Of a DNA stretch of 10,766 nt, positions 1 through 5,095 are shown piece by piece. The stretch covers positions 1-10,766 of the forward strand of contig CAJGCQ010000034.1 of the NCBI GenBank assembly GCA_904501875.1, given 5' to 3'. This DNA comes from Clostridiaceae bacterium (GTDB lineage: Bacteria; Bacillota; Clostridia; Oscillospirales; Acutalibacteraceae). The position numbers and the translations under genes are program-made. The number at the start of each line of letters is the position of its first letter. The stretch's first letter is position 1. The notes beneath the pieces were generated by a model. The model made no database searches and was not told the DNA's origin. It worked only from the letters and a program-made list of their open reading frames with translations.

Positions 1-54
1 CTAAAATTGTCGTTTCCAGATAAAAGATAAGAGAGAAGAAATAAGAGAAAAGGT

Positions 55-71
55 GCTTTGCTACGCAAAGC
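55..71. repeat. Short perfect hairpin upstream of the first promoter
   Basis: Seven-base arms GCTTTGC (55-61) and GCAAAGC (65-71) enclose a 3-base loop, immediately before the -35 box at 73. No T-run follows on either strand, so it is not a good intrinsic terminator. The preceding bases (about 17-53) are almost pure purine with AGATAA/AGAGAA-like repeats and hold no gene. It may be the trailing structure of an upstream transcript or part of the cassette boundary; role unknown. Confidence 0.4.
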
Positions 72-72
72 G

Positions 73-101
73 TTGATATAAAGAGTGAATTATGATATAA
101 T
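73..101 (+). promoter_or_regulatory. Sigma-A promoter of the S23 cassette, with palindrome over -10
   Basis: TTGATA (73-78), a 17-base spacer and TATAAT (96-101) with an extended TG at 93-94 make a near-consensus promoter. An inverted repeat with 8-base arms (86-93 and 97-104, centre GAT) lies over the -10 box and could be an operator, which is inference. The predicted transcript starts near 107, just before the ribosome binding site. Confidence 0.75.
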
Positions 102-120
102 TCATTTAGAGGTGAACATA

Positions 121-471
121 ATGAACAGTCCATTACTCGAAAAATCACTTGAATTTGCAACACAAATTGTTTTATTTTATGAGGCATTTTCTAAAACAAG
201 AAAAGATACAACTATTGCAAAACAATTACTACGCTCTGCCACCAGTGTTGGAGCAAACATAAATGAAGCTGTTTATGGTAACAGCAAAGCTGATTTCATT
301 TCTAAATTACATATTTCCCTTAAAGAAACAGGCGAAAGTATTTATTGGCTTAAACTTTTAAAAAGAACAAGTTTAATTGATTATGATTTTGATAGTTTGC
401 TTTCACTTGCAGAAGAAATAAAAAGAATGTTAATAGCATCATTAAATACGGCAAAGGAGAATTCAAAATGA
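121..471 (+). CDS. Four-helix-bundle protein, S23/23S rRNA intervening-sequence family
   Basis: This 116-residue protein matches the small four-helix-bundle family first seen inside 23S rRNA intervening sequences; diversity-generating-retroelement Avd proteins share the fold. The family signature is clear: QLLRSATSVGANINEA at about residues 35-50, then ADFISKLHISLKET (57-70) and a YWLKLL segment (75-80). The whole chain is predicted helical, without membrane segments. I chose ATG at 121 because AGAGGTG (108-114) is well placed before it; an in-frame GTG at 85 lies within the promoter region. The stop overlaps the next gene as ATGA, so the pair is probably translated together. No 23S rRNA, reverse transcriptase or variable repeat is visible nearby, so this is a free-standing copy. 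Its molecular function is unknown; members are thought to bind nucleic acid or act as oligomeric scaffolds. The AT-rich composition contrasts with the polA-mreB block and suggests an acquired segment. Confidence 0.85.
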   Translation: MNSPLLEKSLEFATQIVLFYEAFSKTRKDTTIAKQLLRSATSVGANINEAVYGNSKADFISKLHISLKETGESIYWLKLLKRTSLIDYDFDSLLSLAEEIKRMLIASLNTAKENSK

Positions 472-896
472 CATTTGATTTTGATTCTCTTTCAAAAGAG
501 TTTAAAACATTTTATGATGCTTTTTCTCCCGAAACTTATAGTATTTCTATGGGGCGTTCGGCGGAGTATGCTGCTATAGAGTTTGATAACCTCTCTGATA
601 AAGAAAAATCATTAATTGATGAATGGTTTCTTGAACTTTTCGAAGAAGAAAAAGATTATTATGGTATTCCTTATCTTTGGGTTATTGAAAAATTAAAGGA
701 TGTTCGTTTCATTCCATTGATTAAAAATTATTATAAAAGGTTAAAAAAGCGACACAAGAAAATCGTTGAAACGAACATAGATGGCAAAACAATTAGGGCA
801 CGCTCAAATTTCACAAGCGAGTTAGTTTTGTGTAAAAAAGTTATAAAAGCGCTTAAATCCCAAAAAGGAAAAATATGTAGAGGTTCGAACACATAG
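468..896 (+). CDS. Hypothetical protein, partner of the four-helix-bundle gene
   Basis: I do not recognise this 142-residue protein. It has an AAGGAG ribosome binding site (454-459) before ATG 468 and overlaps the preceding stop by ATGA, so it is the second gene of a two-gene cassette. It is acidic in the first half (LIDEWFLELFEEEKDYY, about residues 44-60) and very basic in the second (KNYYKRLKKRHKK). The segment YLWVIEKLKDVRFIPLIKNY (about 64-83) has the rhythm of a single HEAT-like helical pair, a weak resemblance only. No signal peptide, membrane span or catalytic motif is visible. The last five or so codons run into sequence that belongs to the structured, non-coding region downstream, so the native C-terminus may have been altered by insertion of that region. 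Function unknown; a toxin-antitoxin or immunity-type pairing with the S23 gene is possible but unproven. Confidence 0.7.
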   Translation: MTFDFDSLSKEFKTFYDAFSPETYSISMGRSAEYAAIEFDNLSDKEKSLIDEWFLELFEEEKDYYGIPYLWVIEKLKDVRFIPLIKNYYKRLKKRHKKIVETNIDGKTIRARSNFTSELVLCKKVIKALKSQKGKICRGSNT

Positions 897-934
897 GATA
901 AAATTTGAAAACACTTCGGATTTGTGCTACCCTT

Positions 935-973
935 CCAAAACAGACACCGCCATAGGCGGTGTTTTTGTTTTGG
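935..973. terminator. Intrinsic terminator, probably bidirectional
   Basis: Perfect arms ACACCGCC (944-951) and GGCGGTGT (955-962) enclose the loop ATA. The stem is extended by CCAAAACA (935-942) pairing with TGTTTTGG (966-973) across a small bulge. T-rich sequence follows on the plus strand and an A-rich arm precedes it, so it can stop transcription from both sides. It closes the S23 cassette, and its right edge overlaps the inverted-repeat element beginning at 970. Confidence 0.85.
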
Positions 974-1136
974 TGGGAGATGGCAGTATAGGAGAAACAC
1001 ACGGTTCGGCGACGCAGCCGCAAAGCCGCGATAGGTTTTGCGGACTGCCAAAGTCTCGAGTACAGCAATTTTTTCGGTAACACTCGCAAGTGTTCGAAAA
1101 AATGCTGAACGCAGAGTATCCACCATCTCCCACCAA
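970..1136. repeat. Structured non-coding inverted-repeat element, MITE-like
   Basis: Fourteen-base perfect terminal inverted repeats (970-983 and 1123-1136, TTGGTGGGAGATGG and its complement) bound a 167-base segment with further nested structure. TGGCAGT (981-987) pairs with ACTGCCA (1044-1050), enclosing CCGCAAA/TTTGCGG (1018-1024/1037-1043). A second stem joins 1063-1076 to 1095-1107 and contains AACACT/AGTGTT (1079-1084/1089-1094) around a CGCA loop. All frames crossing it give Cys/Arg-rich, protein-unlike translations, so I read it as non-coding. Candidate roles are a non-autonomous mobile repeat, a REP-like element or a structured RNA. No target-site duplication was identified, and copy number cannot be judged from one window. 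Confidence 0.6.
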
Positions 1137-1209
1137 GAAAGAACAAATTCGAACAACCTGTTTTCTATGAGGGTGTGGTTGGGTTTGTTCTTTTGTTATA
1201 AGGTGTAAA

Positions 1210-1247
1210 AAAATGGATAGTCAATTACGGCTATCCATTTTCTTTTT
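1210..1247. terminator. Bidirectional intrinsic terminator
   Basis: AAAATGGATAG (1210-1220) pairs with CTATCCATTTT (1231-1241), and the stem can grow by two more pairs (one a G-T) to leave a 6-base AATTAC loop. TCTTTTT follows on the plus strand. On the minus strand the stem runs into seven Ts (complement of 1207-1213). The stop codon of the decayed minus-strand frame (1221-1223) lies inside the hairpin, which suggests the terminator originally served that gene. Confidence 0.75.
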
Positions 1248-1391
1248 ATATAGGTTATTTTCGGCTATTTTTTCTTGCTCGGATTTCCACTTTTCGAAGT
1301 GCTCTTGATCCTCTTTTCTTTCATGAAACGAACAATACTTGGAGGCAAGGAACGAGCCCCCATATTTTTTTATTACAGATAATGCAAAAAA
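1221..1391 (-). pseudogene. Possible C-terminal remnant of an unidentified gene
   Basis: A 56-codon open frame on the minus strand ends in TGA within a terminator hairpin. Its translation looks protein-like: it begins FFALSVIKKYGGSFLASKY, continues with a strongly charged helix rich in Glu, Lys, His and Trp (EHFEKWKSEQEKIAENN) and ends MDSRN. It has no ATG, GTG or TTG start upstream of an in-frame TGA at 1392-1394, so it cannot be an intact gene as it stands. The compact stop-plus-terminator arrangement is typical of a real 3' end. The family is not recognised, and a chance open frame in AT-rich DNA remains possible. Confidence 0.3.
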
Positions 1392-1409
1392 TCATAAAAC
1401 GAAATTTTC

Positions 1410-1436
1410 ACCGATTTTGTAATGAATCATATTATG
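1410..1436 (+). promoter_or_regulatory. Candidate sigma-K-like promoter for the Cys-rich gene
   Basis: AC (1410-1411), 16 bases, then CATATTATG (1428-1436) resembles the mother-cell sigma-K pattern AC-N16-CATANNNTA with one mismatch at the end. A weak sigma-A reading (TTTTCA, 17 bases, CATATT) overlaps it, so the assignment is uncertain. It lies about 50 bases before the ATG at 1485. Confidence 0.3.
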
Positions 1437-1484
1437 ATAATGAAGTAAATATCTTCAATATTTTTATACGGGAGGCTTTTATAT

Positions 1485-2330
1485 ATGGCTGATTTAAAAA
1501 ACGGTTGCCCGCCCGAAAACGGCGGATTCAAGGAAGCCGTATGTGTTGATGCGGGCAGAGTCTACGACTCTTGCTGTGATCGGGATTGCCTTGAGGATCT
1601 TCGTTGCTTCTTTTTGCCCGAGGATCAGGGGCTGATTTGCAACGCAATAAGCGTAAGACTGCGCTCGGCGGAGGTACTTAATGTTTTCATCGATGTAGAG
1701 CCGGTGAATTTCAACAAGGGGTTCTTTTCCTGCGACCTGACCTTCTTTTTCCTTTTGGAATTTGATGTCTTCACCGCACCCCATTCCTGCCCGCAGTGCA
1801 TAAGGGGTATATCCTCTTATTCAAAGAAGGTAATTCTTTTTGGAAGCGACGGCAATGTAAAGATTTTCACAAACAAAATGAATGACGAAGAAAGCTGTGA
1901 AACAAAGACCCGCAGAAGCGATAATATGCCTAAGTGTGTTGTTCAGGCGGTTGACCCGATTCCGCTGTCTGCACATATCGGCCAAATTTACGACTGCTAC
2001 GAAAACGTACGCTGTATACCCAAAAGCATATGCGACCAAATAGGCGGCAATGTGGTGACCGACCTTCATAAAGGCGACCCTGCCGTTTATGTAACCCTTG
2101 GACTTTTCACAATAGTACAGCTTATAAGAAATGTGCAGATGTTAATACCTGTTTACGATTTCTGTATCCCCGAAAAGCAGTGCGATTATTCCACCGACCG
2201 CCCCTGCGATACCTTTAAGAAAATTAAATTCCCCACCGATGACTTCTTCCCGCCACGCCCCTGCGATGAAGATACTCACAGCTGTGGATGCGGTATGTGG
2301 GACCAAGAGACCGAGGACAGCGACGAATAA
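1485..2330 (+). CDS. Conserved clostridial-type cysteine-rich protein, 281 aa
   Basis: The protein has 21 cysteines in 281 residues, spread along the chain and concentrated near both ends (CCDRDC at about 30-35; CGCG near the C-terminus). The N-terminal pattern VCVDAGRVYDSCCDRDCLEDLR resembles a conserved clostridial protein of unknown function that I recognise by pattern only. Between the cysteine zones lie beta-like hydrophobic stretches (AEVLNVFIDVEPVNFNKGFF; KKVILFGSDGNVKIF), and the C-terminal tail is very acidic. There is no signal peptide or membrane segment, so it is probably cytoplasmic or assembled in the mother cell. The start is fixed by GGGAGG (1470-1475) nine bases before ATG. 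A sigma-K-like upstream sequence and the cysteine content would suit a cross-linked spore-coat or similar structural protein, but that is inference. It is monocistronic. Confidence 0.75.
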   Translation: MADLKNGCPPENGGFKEAVCVDAGRVYDSCCDRDCLEDLRCFFLPEDQGLICNAISVRLRSAEVLNVFIDVEPVNFNKGFFSCDLTFFFLLEFDVFTAPHSCPQCIRGISSYSKKVILFGSDGNVKIFTNKMNDEESCETKTRRSDNMPKCVVQAVDPIPLSAHIGQIYDCYENVRCIPKSICDQIGGNVVTDLHKGDPAVYVTLGLFTIVQLIRNVQMLIPVYDFCIPEKQCDYSTDRPCDTFKKIKFPTDDFFPPRPCDEDTHSCGCGMWDQETEDSDE

Positions 2331-2333
2331 ACC

Positions 2334-2367
2334 AAAAAAATATCGGGACGGCTCACACCGTCCCGAT
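2334..2367 (-). terminator. Intrinsic terminator of the small membrane protein gene
   Basis: A perfect 10-base stem ATCGGGACGG/CCGTCCCGAT (2342-2351/2358-2367) has a 6-base loop. Read on the minus strand it is followed by seven Ts (complement of 2334-2340), a strong terminator for the gene ending at 2391. On the plus strand it lies 12 bases after the Cys-rich gene's stop but has a poor T-run, so it would be less efficient in that direction. Confidence 0.8.
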
Positions 2368-2390
2368 TAAAACATTAGTCTTATTCAAGT

Positions 2391-2507
2391 TTAACCGAAA
2401 AAATATCCTGCGGAAAAATAACCTATAACAATCAGTGCGATTGCCGAAGCCGTGTAGAGCATTGCACGGAAAAATGCGGTTTTGGCACTTAACTTTCTAT
2501 TCTGCAT
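2391..2507 (-). CDS. Small single-span membrane protein, 38 aa
   Basis: A 38-codon gene starts at ATG 2507 behind GAGGTGG (complement of 2513-2519) and ends at TAA 2391. A strong terminator lies 24 bases beyond the stop. The N-terminus is basic (MQNRKLSAKTAFFR), followed by one hydrophobic helix of about 23 residues (AMLYTASAIALIVIGYFSAGYFF). This predicts an inner-membrane protein with the N-terminus in the cytoplasm by the positive-inside rule. The ribosome binding site, hydrophobic span and terminator together argue that it is real despite its length. It is transcribed divergently from the MecA-like gene, and a near-palindrome (TCGGAAT...ATTCCCGA, about 2518-2536) lies between the two starts. 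No family is recognised. It could be a regulatory small membrane protein or a subunit of a larger membrane complex. Confidence 0.7.
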   Translation of the reverse strand: MQNRKLSAKTAFFRAMLYTASAIALIVIGYFSAGYFFG

Positions 2508-2570
2508 AAAAGCCACCTCGGAATTATTATTCCCGAAATATGGCAAAATTATTACATTGGAGGGGAGCCT

Positions 2571-3110
2571 ATGACGGTGTATAAAATCGGCCGGAAAAAG
2601 CTTAAAATCACCCTTACCGACAGCGAAGTGATTTCCTTTTTCGGTACATACAGGGGGCTTGACTCGGTAAACAATGAGGCAAGGCTTGCCGTGGGGCTTC
2701 TTTTAAAGAAAAGCCTTTCGGAATACGATACCGAGCTTGACGGTAGGCTTTTGGTTGAAATACGGGCACGTGAAAACGCGGGGTGCGTAATAACCGTTTC
2801 ATCTGCTGAGTCATCACGGAGAAACCTTAAAGGCTCCACGATTATGTTTGAATTTGCGGATGCCGCCGCCTTAATAGGCGGAGCAGTGCGCCTTTACAAA
2901 AGCCGATTTTTTGAGGGTAGCAGTCTTTATAAAATGCCTCACACATACCGCCTTATCGTAACAGCACGGGGGGAGAGGGATTTTTACTTTATGAATGAAT
3001 TTTGCCTTAGGAAAAGCGACAGCGATATTGAAGCCGCATATACTAAGGAGCACGGAAGGCTGATTTGCGAAAAAAATGCAGTACAAAGGCTGGGCAGAGC
3101 CTTTATCTAA
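2571..3110 (+). CDS. MecA-like adaptor protein (compact form)
   Basis: This 179-residue protein looks like a short member of the MecA/NegR family, adaptors that feed substrates to the ClpC-ClpP protease in Firmicutes. The N-terminal part (1-80) has the family's small alpha/beta pattern: a first strand (LKITLT), an acidic helix region and a strand ending VITVSSAES. The C-terminal part (91-179) follows the MecA C-domain: FEFADAAALIGGAVRLYKS, a strand pair around YKMPHTYRLIVTA, and the closing AAYTKEHGRLICEKNAVQRLGRAF. The linker between the domains is only about 10 residues, and the whole protein is shorter than usual MecA (about 210-240). GGAGGGGA (2559-2566) precedes the ATG. The last 8 bases overlap the 3' end of the converging mreB gene. 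Assignment rests on pattern recognition; ClpC binding is inferred from the family. Confidence 0.7.
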   Translation: MTVYKIGRKKLKITLTDSEVISFFGTYRGLDSVNNEARLAVGLLLKKSLSEYDTELDGRLLVEIRARENAGCVITVSSAESSRRNLKGSTIMFEFADAAALIGGAVRLYKSRFFEGSSLYKMPHTYRLIVTARGERDFYFMNEFCLRKSDSDIEAAYTKEHGRLICEKNAVQRLGRAFI

Positions 3111-4122
3111 ACCTCTTTCCCCGACGGAAAACATAATTATCAAAGCCGCTGTCGGCTTCAAGGCGTTTTGCGGTACCTAAAACCACGCAGTCAAGCGGGT
3201 TTGCGGCTATAGACACAGGCATACCCGTTTCCTCGGCGATAAGCTCAGCAAAGCCCCTAAGAAGTGCGCCGCCGCCTGTAAGGGTAATGCCTCGGTCGAT
3301 TATATCCGCCGAAAGTTCGGGCGGGGTTTTTTCAAGCGTAAGCCTTATAGTATCTATTATTTGGGAAATGGGGTCGATCATAGCGTTGCGTACCTCTTCG
3401 GAGGTGATGATTACATTTTTAGGAAGACCGTCAACCTGATTCCGTCCCCTAATTTCAATGGAGGTTTCGTTTTCGTAGGGCTTTGCAGAGCCAATCTCTA
3501 TCTTAATCTGTTCGGCAGTGCGCTCGCCTATAAGCAGGTTGTGCTTTTTGCGGACATAGTTAATAATCGCCTCGTCCAGGTCATCGCCCGCAACACGGAT
3601 TGACTGAGCCGTCACGATATCGCCCAGCGAAATTACCGCAACCTCGCTTGTGCCGCCGCCCACATCGACTACCATACTTCCCGCCGCATTCCATACGGGA
3701 AGACCGGCACCCACTGCCGCCGCCATAGGCTCTTCTACCAAATCAACCTCGGTAGCGCCCGCCTGCTTTGCCGCATCGTAAACCGCACGGCTTTCAACCT
3801 CAGTAACACCTGCGGGAATACATACAACCATTCTGACCCTTGAGAAAACAGAGCCTTTTAAAGCCTGCCTTATAAATCTTTTAAGCATTGCCGCAGTGAC
3901 ATCAAAATCGGCTATAACACCGTCTTTAAGCGGTCTTACCGCCACTATAGAACCGGGAGTTCTGCCTATCATTTCCTTGGCCTGTGTACCCACGGCACGC
4001 ACGGCATCATTTCTTATATCGTATGCCACAACCGACGGCTCACGCATTATAATACCCTTACCCTTAACGCAAACAAGGGTATTTGCTGTACCTAAATCCA
4101 CACCTATATCTCTCGTAAACAT
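3103..4122 (-). CDS. mreB: Rod shape-determining protein MreB
   Basis: An actin-like ATPase of 339 residues, the usual length for MreB. It polymerises under the membrane and guides the cell-wall elongation machinery. The nucleotide-binding motifs are intact: phosphate-1 DLGTANT (9-15), phosphate-2 DVGGGTSEVAVIS (153-165), the catalytic-loop EEPMAAAVGAG (130-140) and the adenosine motif TGGGALLRG (282-290). Compared from memory with Bacillus paralogs, LEKTPPELSADIIDRG is shared, but IRVAGDDLDEAIINYVRKKHNLLIGERTAEQIKIEIGSA follows MreB more closely than Mbl. The ribosome binding site AGGGAG lies before ATG 4122. It is the last gene of the minus-strand cluster, 40 bases after the lipid kinase, and mreC/mreD are absent, so this may be one of several copies. 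The end overlaps the converging MecA-like gene by 8 bases. A weak hairpin (AAAGGCT/AGCCTTT, 3085-3104) covers the junction but lacks a T-run. Confidence 0.9.
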   Translation of the reverse strand: MFTRDIGVDLGTANTLVCVKGKGIIMREPSVVAYDIRNDAVRAVGTQAKEMIGRTPGSIVAVRPLKDGVIADFDVTAAMLKRFIRQALKGSVFSRVRMVVCIPAGVTEVESRAVYDAAKQAGATEVDLVEEPMAAAVGAGLPVWNAAGSMVVDVGGGTSEVAVISLGDIVTAQSIRVAGDDLDEAIINYVRKKHNLLIGERTAEQIKIEIGSAKPYENETSIEIRGRNQVDGLPKNVIITSEEVRNAMIDPISQIIDTIRLTLEKTPPELSADIIDRGITLTGGGALLRGFAELIAEETGMPVSIAANPLDCVVLGTAKRLEADSGFDNYVFRRGKRFR

Positions 4123-4162
4123 ATTAAAACTCCCTTATATTAATCACTTTAGTATTTCCGCT

Positions 4163-5056
4163 TTATTGCGGAACTATAAGCTCAATTGCATTGTGCAAAT
4201 TAGAAATCACGATTTCCTCTTCACCCTTGGCATATTCGCCGTCAAGGGTCCAGGAAAGCCCGTCTCCACCTGTAACGGTTACCGAGTTGGCGGTGAAAAA
4301 CTCAATTCCCTCTTTAGCAAAATCACGCTTTAAGATTCCGTCTATTATGGGCTGAAGCTTTAAAATATTATCGGGGTTTTTTATAAGCAGCACTTCAAAC
4401 TGCCCGTCATTAAGCTTTACTACCGATTCGTCAAACTTAACTATTGCCCCCACCGACATTGAGTTTGATACCGCACCGAAAAGGAAATCGCCCTCTATTT
4501 CCCGTTCCTTGGTTTTAAACTTCAAGTGGACAGGCTTTATATTGCCAAGGCTCTTGATTCCCTCAAAGAAGTACGCCGCCTGACCCAGCACATTTTTAAT
4601 ATCCTGCGGGGCTGAATAGGAAGCGTCGGTAAAGGCACCGAATGAGGCGGTGTAGGCAAAATACCTGTCGCCGAACCTGCCCATATCAAGCTGAATTTTT
4701 TTACCCGTCGTAATATCCTTGGCGGCTTTGGGTATGCTTTTTGCAATACCAAGACCCGACGACCACTCATTCAGTGTGCCTGAGGGTATATAGCCGAGGG
4801 TGATATGAAGTTTCGACTGCATAAGACCTGTTATAACCTCGTTTAATGTGCCGTCCCCGCCGCAGACAACTATTCTGTCATACTCATCTTCCCGCAAGGC
4901 ACAAACACAGTCTGTCGCATCGCCCCGAGCCTTTGTGGGGTAAACTGTTACGGTGTAACCGCCGTTTGACAGAGTCTCAACCACCCTTAAAAGCTCTGTG
5001 CGCATTTTTGCCCTGCCCGAGCAGGGATTTACAATAAGTAAAAGTTTTTTGTTCAT
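4163..5056 (-). CDS. Diacylglycerol/lipid kinase family protein (DgkB/YegS-like)
   Basis: A soluble lipid kinase of the DAGK_cat family, 297 residues, typical for DgkB/YegS/BmrU proteins that phosphorylate diacylglycerol or related lipids at the membrane surface. The N-terminus IVNPCSGRAK (8-17) is the family's first strand-turn. The ATP-binding motif GGDGTLNEV lies at 66-74 and PSGTLNEWSSGL at 91-102 (canonical GT-N-D-hydrophobic, here with Glu-Trp). The C-terminal beta-sandwich carries the metal-site WTLDGE near residue 270. There is no membrane segment. AGAGGA precedes ATG 5056, and the gene lies 39 bases after tsaD and 40 bases before mreB in the same direction. A hairpin TTCCGC/GCGGAA (4156-4173) contains the stop codon but has no T-run, so it is more likely a processing or stability structure than a terminator. 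The exact lipid substrate cannot be told from sequence. Confidence 0.88.
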   Translation of the reverse strand: MNKKLLLIVNPCSGRAKMRTELLRVVETLSNGGYTVTVYPTKARGDATDCVCALREDEYDRIVVCGGDGTLNEVITGLMQSKLHITLGYIPSGTLNEWSSGLGIAKSIPKAAKDITTGKKIQLDMGRFGDRYFAYTASFGAFTDASYSAPQDIKNVLGQAAYFFEGIKSLGNIKPVHLKFKTKEREIEGDFLFGAVSNSMSVGAIVKFDESVVKLNDGQFEVLLIKNPDNILKLQPIIDGILKRDFAKEGIEFFTANSVTVTGGDGLSWTLDGEYAKGEEEIVISNLHNAIELIVPQ

Positions 5057-5095
5057 AGCTTTTTCCTCTTTATCTTTAGGCTGACTCTCGCCAGC

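Noticed and set aside
1..84. Possible CRISPR-like or tandem repeat in the purine-rich leader
   Set aside because: AGATAA/AGAGAA units are irregular, with no constant spacing or spacers.
85..120. GTG start giving a 12-residue longer four-helix-bundle protein
   Set aside because: The GTG is inside the promoter, upstream of the predicted transcript start; ATG 121 has the ribosome binding site.
883..891. tRNA T-loop-like GGTTCGAAC near the end of the second gene
   Set aside because: No acceptor, D or anticodon stem can be built around it; not a tRNA or an evident att site.
731..1156. Minus-strand frames of 69-141 codons over the repeat element
   Set aside because: They cross a terminator and nested inverted repeats, overlap the plus-strand gene, lack ribosome binding sites and give Cys/Arg-rich, low-similarity translations; better explained as a non-coding element.
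1323..1382. Plus-strand mini-frame beginning MKRTILGGKERAP
   Set aside because: Only 19 codons, no ribosome binding site, and antisense to a longer protein-like frame.
4156..4173. TTCCGC/GCGGAA hairpin at the end of the lipid kinase gene as a terminator
   Set aside because: No T-run on either strand and mreB follows closely in the same direction; kept only as a possible processing structure.
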